A stretch of 64,000 nucleotides of DNA from Flavobacteriales bacterium (GCA_016719225.1 JADKAN010000002.1:806001-870000), one strand, 5' to 3'. Counted from the first letter of the stretch, positions 43,694 to 52,958 are shown. Notes: a model not told the origin generated them from the letters alone. Made by a program: numbers and translations.

Positions 43694-44689
43694 ATGGAGG
43701 AAAAAAAAGGTTCGCTCGCTTGGCCACCAAGCCCTGAAACCCTGAGAAAGCTGCACTTTGGCCGTAAAGTGTGGTCCAAGCTATTGCCCGGTAGTTCGCG
43801 CTTCGGGTATACCTACGACCAAGCCACGGTGCTGGGCCAAGCAGCGTCGGACCTCATACGCGACCATTTGAGCTCCTCCAATCCTACCATGGTGTCCCGT
43901 ATCGGCATCGTGGAACTCAACGCGGTGATGAACCATATTGGTGCGCTCAAGGGGATCAAACCCTCTTTGGGAAACCATGTCGGCTTCATCACCGGCCGCT
44001 TCCACTCGTACGCATGGGAGCCGGACACCTTCACTTCCATGCCCACGAATGCTGGCTTCTTCCCGGCTACCACCGAAGCACTTGGCCGGTTCAGTGACCG
44101 CATGATGGCGGACATACCGGAGGTCGATATCCTGGGCACCTGCCACCGCCAGGAATGGTTCGTGGCGGAACAACTGAAGCACGCCATAAAAGTGCCTTTG
44201 CCGGACCTTGAGCCGCACGTACATGCGGACCCCTGGAGCACCGTGCTCGAGGGAAAGAAGGTGCTCGTTGTGCATCCCTACGACAAGACCATCCGCAGCC
44301 AGTACGAAAAGCGCGCCTTGCTGTTCAAGGATCGCAGGCTCCTACCTGATTTCGACCTGAAGATCGTGAAAGCCGTGCAGACCATCGCTAACACGCCCTC
44401 GCCTTTTCCTTCTTGGTTCCATGCGCTGGATCACATGAAGGAGCAGGTCGACAAAGTGGATTACGACATTGCTATACTGGGTTGCGGGGCTTACGGTCTT
44501 CCCTTGGCCGCCCATATTAAACGCCAAGGCAAAAAAGCGGTCCACCTCGGTGGTTCCACACAGTTCATGTTCGGCATCACGGGCAAGCGATGGGAGGGCC
44601 ATCCATTGATCAACGAACATTGGGTACGCCCCTCGGCGGACGAAACGCCGGTAATGGCCAGTGCGGTTGAAGGCGGATGTTATTGGTGA
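43694..44689 (+). CDS. Putative polysaccharide-locus glycosyltransferase, GT-D-like
   Basis: A 331-residue soluble protein. The segment MVSRIGIVELNAV (about 65-77) resembles the R-x-G-x-x-E signature of GT-D-fold transferases. The C-terminal IAILGCGAYGLPLAAHIKRQ and GKKAVHLGGSTQFMFGITGKR are typical of uncharacterised proteins of capsule loci. A transferase role is inferred from this and from context. ATG 43694 is used; an in-frame start lies five codons upstream, over the promoter box. Confidence 0.6.
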   Translation: MEEKKGSLAWPPSPETLRKLHFGRKVWSKLLPGSSRFGYTYDQATVLGQAASDLIRDHLSSSNPTMVSRIGIVELNAVMNHIGALKGIKPSLGNHVGFITGRFHSYAWEPDTFTSMPTNAGFFPATTEALGRFSDRMMADIPEVDILGTCHRQEWFVAEQLKHAIKVPLPDLEPHVHADPWSTVLEGKKVLVVHPYDKTIRSQYEKRALLFKDRRLLPDFDLKIVKAVQTIANTPSPFPSWFHALDHMKEQVDKVDYDIAILGCGAYGLPLAAHIKRQGKKAVHLGGSTQFMFGITGKRWEGHPLINEHWVRPSADETPVMASAVEGGCYW

Positions 44690-44731
44690 CCGCCTTCGAG
44701 GCCACTCTCCGAACGTTGATCCCTCTGGTAA

Positions 44732-45859
44732 ATGCCTGAAGGCAAGCCGCTGCACGTGCTGGTGGTAGGGCAAACGCCACCACCCTTCGGTGGTCAGGCC
44801 GTGATGGTGCAGGCTTTGTTGGATTCCACACCCGCGAAGGCGGTATACCACCATGTGCGGCTCACGTACTCCGACGACATGGACAGCGTGGGGAAATTCG
44901 CGCTGAAGAAAGTACTCGTGTTGTTCACCACCATCGTGGAGGTCTGGATCGCGCGTTTCAAGTACAGCACACCCATGCTCTACTATCCACCCAGCGGACC
45001 GAACATGGTGCCCGTATTGCGCGACATCATCTTTCTATGTGCGGTGCGTCCTTTTTTCCGGTGGACGGTATTCCACTATCACGCCGGCGGGGTTTCGGGC
45101 TTCGCGTCGCAGCTTCCAGCATTGCTTCGGCCGTTCTTCCGGTTGGCTTACAGGAATGCCACCTTGGCCATCCGTACCGCTCCGCAGAATCCGGAGGATG
45201 GCAAATTGTTGGGTGCGAAAATGGATATTGTGGTTCCTAATGGCACGCCGGATATGCGCGGCACCGTGACCGAAAGAACAGCAGCGCCAGGAGAACCCCT
45301 CATCATCCTCTTCACCGGTGTGCTTATTCCTTCCAAAGGGGTGCGCGTCCTGTTGGAGGCGTTCCGCCAAGTAGTGGCGACAGGCGGTAATGCGCGGCTC
45401 CAACTCATGGGGCGCTGGGGCGATCCGATATTCCAAGCCGAATGTGAGCGCTTCCTGGACCAGTACGATCTGCGGGACAAAGTCGAATTCCTCGGTGTGA
45501 AGGGGGATCCAGAAAAGCTGGAATTCTTCGCAGGTTGCGACATTTTCTGCTTTCCCAGCCACTTCGAGGCGGAGAGTTTCGGACTCGTGCTGATCGAAGC
45601 CATGCAGTTCGCCAAGCCTGTGGTCACCACCGCTTGGCGAGGCATTCCTTCCGTTGCGCACGATGGGGTGAACGGCTTTGTGGTTGCGGTTAAGGATCCC
45701 ACCGCGGTGGCCGACAGCATCCTACGTCTTATGAAGGATCCAGCGCTTCGCGTGCGGATGGGCAATGAAGGTCGTCGCATCTTTGCAGAGCATTTCACGT
45801 TGGATCGTTTCCAGCGGTCCATGGAAGATGCGTTTCTTGCGGCTTCCGCGAACCCTTGA
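44732..45859 (+). CDS. Glycosyltransferase family 4 (GT-B fold)
   Basis: A 375-residue GT4 enzyme. The N-terminal domain starts LHVLVVGQTPPPFGGQAVMV. The C-terminal Rossmann domain has IILFTGVLIPSKGVRVLLEA and the donor-binding motif FCFPSHFEAESFGLVLIEAM (EX7E), then GIPSVAHDGVNGFVV. It probably adds a sugar from a nucleotide donor with retention of configuration. Only four bases separate it from the epimerase gene that follows. Confidence 0.93.
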   Translation: MPEGKPLHVLVVGQTPPPFGGQAVMVQALLDSTPAKAVYHHVRLTYSDDMDSVGKFALKKVLVLFTTIVEVWIARFKYSTPMLYYPPSGPNMVPVLRDIIFLCAVRPFFRWTVFHYHAGGVSGFASQLPALLRPFFRLAYRNATLAIRTAPQNPEDGKLLGAKMDIVVPNGTPDMRGTVTERTAAPGEPLIILFTGVLIPSKGVRVLLEAFRQVVATGGNARLQLMGRWGDPIFQAECERFLDQYDLRDKVEFLGVKGDPEKLEFFAGCDIFCFPSHFEAESFGLVLIEAMQFAKPVVTTAWRGIPSVAHDGVNGFVVAVKDPTAVADSILRLMKDPALRVRMGNEGRRIFAEHFTLDRFQRSMEDAFLAASANP

Positions 45860-45863
45860 AAAA

Positions 45864-46883
45864 ATGCGATTGCTCATCACCGGCGGGTCCGGCTTCATCG
45901 GCACCAATTTGGTGCAACTGGCGCTCGACAAGGGCGTTCAAGTGCTCAACGTGGACTGGAATCCTCCGCTGAAAACCGCCCAAAGGCCGTATTGGCACTC
46001 GTGGAATGTGATGGACCTGGAAGCCACGGCCAAGGAATTGGCTGCGTTCAAGCCCACACACGTGGTACACCTCGCGGCTCGGACCGATACCGACGTCCAG
46101 GACGACATGGACGCCTACCAACAGAACCACAAAGGCACCGCCATCCTGCTGGATGCCATCAACGACGTTCCGTCGATCGAGCGGCTCATCATCACCAGCA
46201 CACAGTTCGTTTGCGAGGCGGGCCATCAGCCCACGGGCGATATGGATTTCAAGCCCTTCACGCTTTATGGTGAGACCAAGCGCTTGTGTGAAATGGAAAC
46301 GCGTATGGCCGGGTTGGGCTGCGTATGGACGATCATCCGGCCCACCACCATCTGGGGACCATGGAGCTTGCGCTACCGGGATGTGCTGTTCAAGGTGATG
46401 CGCAAGGGACTCTACTTCCATCCCGGCCGTAAAAAAGTGATCCGATCGTATGGCTACGTGGGTAACGTGGTGTGGCAGATCTGGCGCATCCTGGAAAGTG
46501 AACGGGCGGTGGTGGATGGAAAGGTTTTCTATGTGGGCGATCAGCCCATGGACCTGCGCATCTGGGTAGAGGAAGTGGCGAAGCAGTTGGTACACAGATC
46601 CGTGCGCTACATCCCTGGACCCGTGGTGCGGGGCATGGCCATCGCGGGGGATGTGCTCAAAAGCATCGGCTTGCCTTTCCCCATTACAAGTGGACGTTAC
46701 CGCAGCATGACCAGCGACTACATCACGCCCATGGATACCACCATATCGGCGCTGGGCGAAGCCCCCTTCAGTTTGGCAGAAGGAGTGAAAGCCACCGTTG
46801 CCTGGTATGACCATGAAAGCGCAGGGGTGAAGCATCCGGAGCGGATCGATGTCCGCACGGCCAAGCCGTTGTCCGACGAATGA
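45864..46883 (+). CDS. NAD-dependent sugar epimerase/dehydratase (extended SDR)
   Basis: A 339-residue short-chain dehydrogenase-type enzyme. The Rossmann motif is ITGGSGFIGT (residues 5-14), then HLAARTDTDV, and the catalytic YxxxK appears as YGETK (about 135) with an upstream Ser/Thr pair (ITSTQF). It makes or modifies a nucleotide sugar for the locus; the exact sugar cannot be told. The overlap with the next gene is ATGA. The start is the ATG before the Rossmann motif; a longer in-frame start lies inside the previous gene and is unlikely. Confidence 0.9.
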   Translation: MRLLITGGSGFIGTNLVQLALDKGVQVLNVDWNPPLKTAQRPYWHSWNVMDLEATAKELAAFKPTHVVHLAARTDTDVQDDMDAYQQNHKGTAILLDAINDVPSIERLIITSTQFVCEAGHQPTGDMDFKPFTLYGETKRLCEMETRMAGLGCVWTIIRPTTIWGPWSLRYRDVLFKVMRKGLYFHPGRKKVIRSYGYVGNVVWQIWRILESERAVVDGKVFYVGDQPMDLRIWVEEVAKQLVHRSVRYIPGPVVRGMAIAGDVLKSIGLPFPITSGRYRSMTSDYITPMDTTISALGEAPFSLAEGVKATVAWYDHESAGVKHPERIDVRTAKPLSDE

Positions 46884-47656
46884 CCGAAGCATTGCCGCGT
46901 GCCCGCACCTTGGGCGTCCCTTTATCCGTGGGCAGCTTCAAGGAGCATGTGGAGCTCATGGGGGCTTGGGGCCGGGCGCACCGGTCCGCCTATGTATGCT
47001 GCGTGAACGTACACATGTGCGTGGAGGCTCATGATCACCCGGACTTTGCACGGATACTGGAGAATGCCGATCTCGCCACCGCGGATGGTATGCCCATGCT
47101 GCGCACCATGAACGGCTTCCACAACCTGCAACAGGAGCGGGTGGCCGGCAACGACCTCATGCCGGCCTTGATGGCGGAAGCGGAACGGGAAGGGCTCTCT
47201 ATCTACTTGTACGGTGGAAAGCAGGACGTGCTCGATATCATCGTTTCACGAGCTGCTGTACAATACCCGCGGTTGCGTTTCGCGGGTGTTTGGTCGCCTC
47301 CCTTCCGGCCGCTAACCCCGGAAGAAATGGACGGTGACGCGGAACGCATCGCCGATAGTGGTGCCCACATCGTGCTGGTAAGCTTGGGCTGTCCGCGGCA
47401 GGAACGATGGATGGCAGCCCAGCAAGGGAAGGTGCCCGCGGTGATGGTGGGTGTAGGCGGTGCATTCCTGCTTTACGCTGGCATGGATACGCGCGCACCC
47501 AAGTGGATGCGTGATGCTTCCTTGGAATGGCTGTACCGTTTCGCCTTGGAACCCGGCCGATTGTGGAAGCGGTACCTCATCACCAACACGGCTTTTGTCT
47601 GGCTTTATGGCAAGGCGAAGTTGAAGCGGATGATGGGTGCCTCAAGCGGCGTTTAA
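46880..47656 (+). CDS. WecB/TagA/CpsF family glycosyltransferase
   Basis: A 258-residue GT26 enzyme. Motifs: CCVNVHMCVEAHDHPDF, LATADGMPML (catalytic Asp region), YLYGGKQDV, LGCPRQERWM, and VGVGGAFLLYAGMDTRAPKWM. Family members transfer ManNAc(A) or a related sugar onto a lipid-linked GlcNAc early in polymer synthesis, so this one may add the second sugar. It starts within the epimerase stop (ATGA). Confidence 0.93.
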   Translation: MTEALPRARTLGVPLSVGSFKEHVELMGAWGRAHRSAYVCCVNVHMCVEAHDHPDFARILENADLATADGMPMLRTMNGFHNLQQERVAGNDLMPALMAEAEREGLSIYLYGGKQDVLDIIVSRAAVQYPRLRFAGVWSPPFRPLTPEEMDGDAERIADSGAHIVLVSLGCPRQERWMAAQQGKVPAVMVGVGGAFLLYAGMDTRAPKWMRDASLEWLYRFALEPGRLWKRYLITNTAFVWLYGKAKLKRMMGASSGV

Positions 47657-47713
47657 GTTCCCTGCCTTAATCAGTATCACGGTGACGCCTAGGGCTAACT
47701 TGCGGTCGCCTTG

Positions 47714-49018
47714 ATGGACACTGTTTTTTTCCACATCGAACAGCCCTGCGCGGAAGCGCGGTACGCCTTGCGACACTTGTTCGGCACCATGGCAGGCCGC
47801 AAGGCAGAGGAGGTTTTGCAGCTGAATGAATTCCGAGCGCTGGAAGGCCCGAAGGTCTTCTACGGGATGAAAGGGGTCGCCGGTGCTTTACACCTGATGC
47901 CTTGTATCAATGGTGCAGAGGGCGCTGCTCTTTCCCTTGATCCGGATGTGGGCGAATGGCAAGGCATTCCTGTGCTCTTCCCCGTTTCGGGCGGTGACGT
48001 ACCGTTCGATCCAGTGGCCGGTACTTTTTTCCATCTGGCACGTACGGAAGAAGACCGATTGCCAACGGATGAGCACGGCAGGCCGGAGACCGCCGCCATG
48101 CATGCCGCACGTCACAACTACCTGCACCGCCCCGTGGTGGATGAATGGCTGATCGCCATCAATGCCGCATGGCGGGCCAAGGATCCACACGTTCCGCAGT
48201 TGAACAGGAGCTATGGCCAAACCGCGACCATGGATGCGGATAACGGTGTTATGTACCTCGGGCGGCCGCTGTGGCGAACGTTGGGTGGTATGGCGCGAGA
48301 TCTTGGGAAAGGGAGGCCGAGCCGGTTGATCGACCGGTTGGCGACCCTTACCGGTTCGCGCCTTGATCCCTACGCCATACACGGAGCATTTCTGCGAATG
48401 GCCAAGGCCGGGGGTGCGCGTGCCATCGTCAATTTCATCGCGGCACCACGCGGCGAACACGACCACGCTGTGGAGATCGGACGTGCCACCATGCGCAAGG
48501 TGCTGAACCTGGTAATGCGTGAAGCAGAGCTGGGCTTACATCCCGGTTATGGCAGTTCGGTGAATGCAGGCTCCATTACTGCGGAGAAGGCCGCATTGGA
48601 GAAGATCACGCATGCACCGGTGCATATTTCGAGACAACATTTCCTGCGTTTCCGGACCCCGCAGACACAGCGCGAACTGCTGGCATGCGGTATCTCGGAA
48701 GAGCACAGCATGGGTCTTGCGGACCGTACAGGCTTCCGGGCAGGGACGTGTACGCCATACCCTTTCTTCGATCGCATAAGAAAGGCGGAAACCGCGTTAA
48801 TGGTCCATCCGTTCGCGGTGATGGACAGTGCGCTCGCATACAAAATGGAATTGTCGCCGGTGGAAGCCGTGCAGGAGGCCAAGCGCATGGTGGACGCTGT
48901 GCGAAAGGTGAATGGGCGTTTCATCTCCGTTTGGCACGAACGCTTCCTCAGCGGTTATGGTGATGAGCAGGGTTGGGAAGTCGTTGCACCGGAGGTCATT
49001 GCATACGCACGGCCATGA
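47714..49018 (+). CDS. Polysaccharide deacetylase-like protein (DUF7033 type)
   Basis: A 434-residue cytoplasmic-looking protein. The N-terminus matches the DUF7033-type start (ARYALRHLFGTMAG, then EEVLQLNE). The C-terminal half holds the deacetylase-like motifs HISRQHFLRFRTPQTQREL, HSMGLADRTGFRAGTCTPY and the closing WHERFLSGYGDEQGW. Related genes are common in Bacteroidota polysaccharide loci. Strict metal-binding motifs of NodB enzymes are only partly visible, so activity is uncertain. ATG 47714 is used; a TTG one codon earlier is possible. It overlaps the next gene by ATGA. Confidence 0.75.
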   Translation: MDTVFFHIEQPCAEARYALRHLFGTMAGRKAEEVLQLNEFRALEGPKVFYGMKGVAGALHLMPCINGAEGAALSLDPDVGEWQGIPVLFPVSGGDVPFDPVAGTFFHLARTEEDRLPTDEHGRPETAAMHAARHNYLHRPVVDEWLIAINAAWRAKDPHVPQLNRSYGQTATMDADNGVMYLGRPLWRTLGGMARDLGKGRPSRLIDRLATLTGSRLDPYAIHGAFLRMAKAGGARAIVNFIAAPRGEHDHAVEIGRATMRKVLNLVMREAELGLHPGYGSSVNAGSITAEKAALEKITHAPVHISRQHFLRFRTPQTQRELLACGISEEHSMGLADRTGFRAGTCTPYPFFDRIRKAETALMVHPFAVMDSALAYKMELSPVEAVQEAKRMVDAVRKVNGRFISVWHERFLSGYGDEQGWEVVAPEVIAYARP

Positions 49019-49917
49019 TCCGTTACCTCACGCACGACCAGATCGACAAAGCGCAGTGGGACGCGCGTTGCGCGGCGGCTACGAACGCACATTGGTATGG
49101 CCTCAGTGGAACCTTGGATGCCGCTACACCCGGCTGGAACGCTTTGGTGGACGAGGGTTCCGGCGAACAGATGCCTTTGCCGTGGCGTGGCAAGTGGGGC
49201 GTCAAGTATCTCTATCAGCCCTTCATGGTGCAGCATGTGGGGCCGTGGTCTCCCGGACTGTGCGATGCGGGCCGGTTCCTGGCCGTTATTCCGCGGATCT
49301 ACCGCATCGCTGACATTTATATCGGACATGCGAGCGCCACAGCTGCGCCGAACGTGAAATACGAAGAACGGCGGAACCATGTAGTGGACCTACGGCCGGG
49401 CTTGGAGGTGATAAGAGGCGGCTATTCCACCAATCATCGCCGGAGTTTACGCAAAGCGGAAAGATGCGGGGTGGAGGGCCCTTTGCCGGCTTCCGCGGAA
49501 ACGATCGGTGGTTTTCTGGAGCGCGCGGTCCAATTCCGGGAATGGGGCGTAAACCCTGCACAGATCAGCACGATGCACCGTATCCTAAAGACTTCTGAAA
49601 GGGATGGCAGCGGTTTCGGCCGAATGGCGATGCACCTCGGCGTACCGGTCGCTGCAGCGTGGTTCGTTTCGTTCCAAGGCACGGTGGTTTTCCTGAAGGG
49701 TTTGGCCAATGCAAAGGGCCGCGAGGTAAGTGCCCTGCATGCCTTGATCGATGGGACCATCGCGGAATGCGCGGGTACGCACCGACAAATGGACCTCGCC
49801 GGCGGGAATGATGCTGATCTTGCTCGATTTTATTCGGGCTTCGGTGGCGCGCCGGTGGTTTATTTGCGAGTTTTGATGAACCGGCTCCCGCCGATCTTAC
49901 GCAAACTGAAGCAATGA
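49015..49917 (+). CDS. FemAB/GNAT-like acyltransferase
   Basis: A 300-residue soluble protein of the GNAT-superfamily FemAB type: WYGLSGTLDAATPGWNAL at the start, RSLRKAERCGV near the middle, and VSALHALIDGTIAECAG then QMDLAGGNDADLARFYSGFG towards the end, where the acyl donor is bound. Such proteins in polysaccharide loci may add amino-acid or acyl groups to sugars. It overlaps both neighbours by ATGA, so it sits in one transcript with the deacetylase-like gene and upp. Confidence 0.72.
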   Translation: MIRYLTHDQIDKAQWDARCAAATNAHWYGLSGTLDAATPGWNALVDEGSGEQMPLPWRGKWGVKYLYQPFMVQHVGPWSPGLCDAGRFLAVIPRIYRIADIYIGHASATAAPNVKYEERRNHVVDLRPGLEVIRGGYSTNHRRSLRKAERCGVEGPLPASAETIGGFLERAVQFREWGVNPAQISTMHRILKTSERDGSGFGRMAMHLGVPVAAAWFVSFQGTVVFLKGLANAKGREVSALHALIDGTIAECAGTHRQMDLAGGNDADLARFYSGFGGAPVVYLRVLMNRLPPILRKLKQ

Positions 49918-50570
49918 GCATGGTGACAGAGATCAGTAAGCAGAACACCGTGGCCAACCGCTTTCTGGCGGAGATGCGCGATCTTGGGATCCAGAAGGAT
50001 GCCATGCGCTTCCGCCGGAACTTGGAGCGGATGGGGGAGGTGCTCGCGTATGAAATGAGCAAGACCTTGGATTACACCGAAGAGGAAGTGGTATCCCCTT
50101 TGGGCGAGGCACGTATGATGCTACATGCGGACAATCCTGTGCTCGCCACGATCCTTAGGGCGGGGATCCCGCTGCATCAAGGCATGCTGAATTATTTCGA
50201 CCGGGCGGACAATGCCTTTGTAAGCGCCTATCGCAAGCACCGCAAGGGCGAGGATGGCTTTGATGTGGAGGTGGAATACTTGAGCGGCCCAAGCATTGAG
50301 GACCGTGTCCTTGTATTGAACGACCCCATGTTAGCCAGTGGGCGCAGCATGGTGCTGGTATACAAGGCCATGTTGCGGTTGGGCAAGCCAAAAGCGGTGC
50401 ATGTGGTTTCCGTTATCGCCAGCACAGAAGGCGTGGAATATGCCAAGAAGCACTTACCTGCCAGCACGCGCTATTGGCTGGGCGCCATTGATGAGGAAAT
50501 GACCGCGGAGGCTTACATCGTGCCCGGGCTGGGCGATGCCGGCGACCTGGCTTACGGCCCGAAGTGTTGA
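49914..50570 (+). CDS. upp: Uracil phosphoribosyltransferase
   Basis: A 218-residue pyrimidine-salvage enzyme that makes UMP from uracil and PRPP. ILRAGIPLHQG and the PRPP loop LNDPMLASGRSM are present (usual form DPMLATGGS; the Arg is unusual), and the uracil site YIVPGLGDAGDLAYG is at the C-terminus. Length is normal. It begins in the stop of the FemAB-like gene, so a housekeeping gene rides on the polysaccharide transcript. Confidence 0.95.
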   Translation: MSMVTEISKQNTVANRFLAEMRDLGIQKDAMRFRRNLERMGEVLAYEMSKTLDYTEEEVVSPLGEARMMLHADNPVLATILRAGIPLHQGMLNYFDRADNAFVSAYRKHRKGEDGFDVEVEYLSGPSIEDRVLVLNDPMLASGRSMVLVYKAMLRLGKPKAVHVVSVIASTEGVEYAKKHLPASTRYWLGAIDEEMTAEAYIVPGLGDAGDLAYGPKC

Positions 50571-50573
50571 ATA

Positions 50574-51029
50574 ATGGATGTATTGCACGCCATAACAGTG
50601 ATGACGGCCGGTGTGCTGAAATTCTTCTTTTCAGCCATCGTCTCATACCGGTTGGGCAACACCTATTTGGAGACCGTTCTACTTACGGCCACCGGTGGCT
50701 GTTTGGGCACGTTGGCGTTCTACTTCGGCGGCTCCCGGGTATTGGAATGGTTCCGTTTGCGTCACGTGAGGAAGCGCGCGCTGGCCATTGCGCGCGGAAA
50801 GGCACCCAAGCGCGTGTTCACCCGCACCAACCGCCTGATCGTGCGGATCAAGCGGGGCTACGGTGTTAAGGGCCTCGCTTTGCTTTCACCGCCCATCCTC
50901 TCCATTCCCATCACCTCCATCCTTGCTGCCAAGTATTACAGGCACGACCGCCGCACCTTGCCATTGCTGCTTTCTTCCGTAGTGGTCTGGTCGTTCGTGT
51001 TGAGCTTGGCATGGAAGTTCACGCGGTGA
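50574..51029 (+). CDS. Small membrane protein of unknown function
   Basis: A 151-residue protein with about three to four hydrophobic segments (about 5-22, 32-50, 100-118, 126-146) and a strongly basic middle loop (KRALAIARGKAPKRVFTRTN). I do not recognise the family. It starts three bases after the upp stop and overlaps the HAD gene, so it is part of the same operon. Confidence 0.7.
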   Translation: MDVLHAITVMTAGVLKFFFSAIVSYRLGNTYLETVLLTATGGCLGTLAFYFGGSRVLEWFRLRHVRKRALAIARGKAPKRVFTRTNRLIVRIKRGYGVKGLALLSPPILSIPITSILAAKYYRHDRRTLPLLLSSVVVWSFVLSLAWKFTR

Positions 51030-51724
51030 AGCACTACAAGCACATCTTTTTCGATCTCGACCACACCTTGTGGGATTTCGAGGGCAATTCGCGCGCTGTG
51101 CTCACGGAATTGCATTCGGAGTTCGGCCTAGCGGAACGGTCCGTTCCGTGTGGAGCGTTCATTCCGGCTTATGAGGCGGTGAACAGCGGGCTCTGGGCCG
51201 CGCATGAGTCGGGCTCCATGGACCGCGAAACGTTGCGGGCGTTGCGGTTCCGGCAAGCCTTGGCATGCTTGGGCATACACGACAATGCCATGGCGATGCG
51301 TATGGAGCACTTGTACATGGAGCGCTGCCCGGTACGCCCGGGATTGATGGAGGGCGCGTTGGACCTGTTGAACGAGTTGCACGGGAAGTACATGTTGCAC
51401 ATCATCACCAACGGTTTCACAGGGACTCAAGGCTTGAAACTGAACGCCAGTGGTATCCGCCATTTTTTCGCAGTGGTGCTCACCAGCGAGCAGGCGGGCG
51501 TTGCCAAACCCTCGCCCAGGATCTTCCGCCATGCATTGCGCTCCGCCGGGGCCGCCGCGGATCAAAGTCTCATGATCGGGGATAGTGCGCGCGCGGACAT
51601 GGCAGGCGCACGGGGCGCAGGCATCGACCACGCACATTTAGCGCCGGCGGGCCAGCACGATGAGGCTGCCACGTATGCGATCACGCGGCTGGATGATCTA
51701 CGCGTGTTGCTACTTCAGGGGTGA
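51011..51724 (+). CDS. HAD-family hydrolase, YjjG-type noncanonical pyrimidine nucleotidase
   Basis: A 237-residue HAD phosphatase. Motif I is FFDLDHTLWDF (nucleophile and acid Asp), motif II is IITNGFTG, motif III lies in GVAKPSPRIF, and motif IV is IGDSARADM. YjjG-like enzymes remove phosphate from noncanonical pyrimidine nucleotides, which fits its place after upp. A GTG start at 51026 is an alternative to the ATG at 51011. The 3' end overlaps the convergent lipoprotein gene by 15 bases. Confidence 0.88.
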   Translation: MEVHAVKHYKHIFFDLDHTLWDFEGNSRAVLTELHSEFGLAERSVPCGAFIPAYEAVNSGLWAAHESGSMDRETLRALRFRQALACLGIHDNAMAMRMEHLYMERCPVRPGLMEGALDLLNELHGKYMLHIITNGFTGTQGLKLNASGIRHFFAVVLTSEQAGVAKPSPRIFRHALRSAGAAADQSLMIGDSARADMAGARGAGIDHAHLAPAGQHDEAATYAITRLDDLRVLLLQG

Positions 51725-52249
51725 GTCCGGGAGGAACACATAATCCAGCACGGCTTTTTTGCCCGTGGCATCGCTGGCCTTCAAGAACCGCAAGGTGTCG
51801 CCGCCCAAAAAGGTTCCGGCATAGGTGATGGCACCCTTGGCGGTCATGGTGGAGAAGAGAATGCTGTCCCCGCGCAACGTCACCGGTACGTTGTGCACAT
51901 TGTTCGCTCCGCTCTGTGCGTTCGGCGTCAACAGGTCCTGAAGCATTCCTGGATCTCCGCGTTTTTGCACCCCCGCCACCAAGGCCACGTTGCCCCGCTC
52001 GAAGAAGCGCATGTAGTAATGCAGGTTCCCCGAGGCCTCTTGGTCATAAACGCCGTCGAAACGAAGCCGGCTACCGTGCAGTGGCTGCAGTTTGATGACA
52101 TCGGTGCTATCCCTGTGTACCCCGGTGGCCAACGTATCATTGGGCACGCTGGTGGGCGGTACTTCCGGGGTTGGGATCTCCGCGGTCGGGGACCCGCACG
52201 CGGAAAGGAACAACACAGCGACAAAAAGAATAAATGCGTTCCGGATCAT
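51710..52249 (-). CDS. Lipoprotein of unknown function
   Basis: A 179-residue lipoprotein with lipobox FLSAC (Cys18), a proline-rich linker (about 20-40), and a beta-rich domain (RLRFDGVYDQEASGNLHYYM, DSILFSTMTAKGAITYAGTF). No domain name is known to me. Its ATG overlaps the psd stop (ATGA), so it is the last gene of the rsfS-ftsH-cdsA-psd unit and may act in the envelope. Confidence 0.78.
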   Translation of the reverse strand: MIRNAFILFVAVLFLSACGSPTAEIPTPEVPPTSVPNDTLATGVHRDSTDVIKLQPLHGSRLRFDGVYDQEASGNLHYYMRFFERGNVALVAGVQKRGDPGMLQDLLTPNAQSGANNVHNVPVTLRGDSILFSTMTAKGAITYAGTFLGGDTLRFLKASDATGKKAVLDYVFLPDSPLK

Positions 52250-52902
52250 ATTTTCAGGCGTGCTATTTCCGTGATCGCCCCCTGTACCTTCTGTCCGATC
52301 TGAACAGTGATCTCAGTTCCTAGCGGAAGGAAGAGATCCACCCGTGAGCCGAATTTGATGAAGCCGTATTCACTACCCTGTACCACGCCATCGCCGACCG
52401 TGGGATAGGTGACGATGCGGCGTGCGAGGGCACCGGCGATCTGGCGGGTAAGAACTTCGCCCAGCACGGGGTGTTTCACCACCAGGGTGCACCGCTCATT
52501 CTCCGTGCTGCTCTTGGGGTGCCAAGCCACCAAGTATTTTCCTTTGTGGTACTGCTTGTAGGTGGTAGTGCCCGAAATGGGATTAAAGTTGATGTGCACG
52601 TTCAACGGGCTCATGAAAATGGAGACCTGGATGCGCCGGTCCTTGAAATATTCCGGCTCTTCCACTTCCTCCACCACCACCACTTTGCCATCGCAGGGGG
52701 AGATCACCACGGCATCCTTCTCTTCGGGCCCACGTACCGGGACGCGGAAAAACCAAAGCACAAGGCCAAGGACGGCCAGCATCAGTATGGCCACGGCCCA
52801 CAGCGCGATCGGCGGCAACCAACGCCATGAGGCGGCCAGTGCCGCGCTACCGATAACGATCACCAGTAAAATAGTGGGTGTTCCTTCCCTGTGCAGGCGC
52901 AT
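52246..52902 (-). CDS. psd: Phosphatidylserine decarboxylase, proenzyme
   Basis: A 218-residue inner-membrane enzyme that makes phosphatidylethanolamine. Two N-terminal hydrophobic segments (about 10-52) precede the catalytic part, with SPCDGKVV, the MSPLNVHINF motif, and FGSRVD, where cleavage between Gly185 and Ser186 creates the pyruvoyl group. This is the short archaeal-type form. ATG 52900-52902 is used; a TTG seven codons upstream is less likely. It follows cdsA, which supplies CDP-diacylglycerol for the same pathway. Confidence 0.95.
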   Translation of the reverse strand: MRLHREGTPTILLVIVIGSAALAASWRWLPPIALWAVAILMLAVLGLVLWFFRVPVRGPEEKDAVVISPCDGKVVVVEEVEEPEYFKDRRIQVSIFMSPLNVHINFNPISGTTTYKQYHKGKYLVAWHPKSSTENERCTLVVKHPVLGEVLTRQIAGALARRIVTYPTVGDGVVQGSEYGFIKFGSRVDLFLPLGTEITVQIGQKVQGAITEIARLKI

Positions 52903-52958
52903 AGCGGCCAAATATAGCCGCAAGGGCCAAGGTGCGTTCCCCCATTCCGGGGTGCTTG

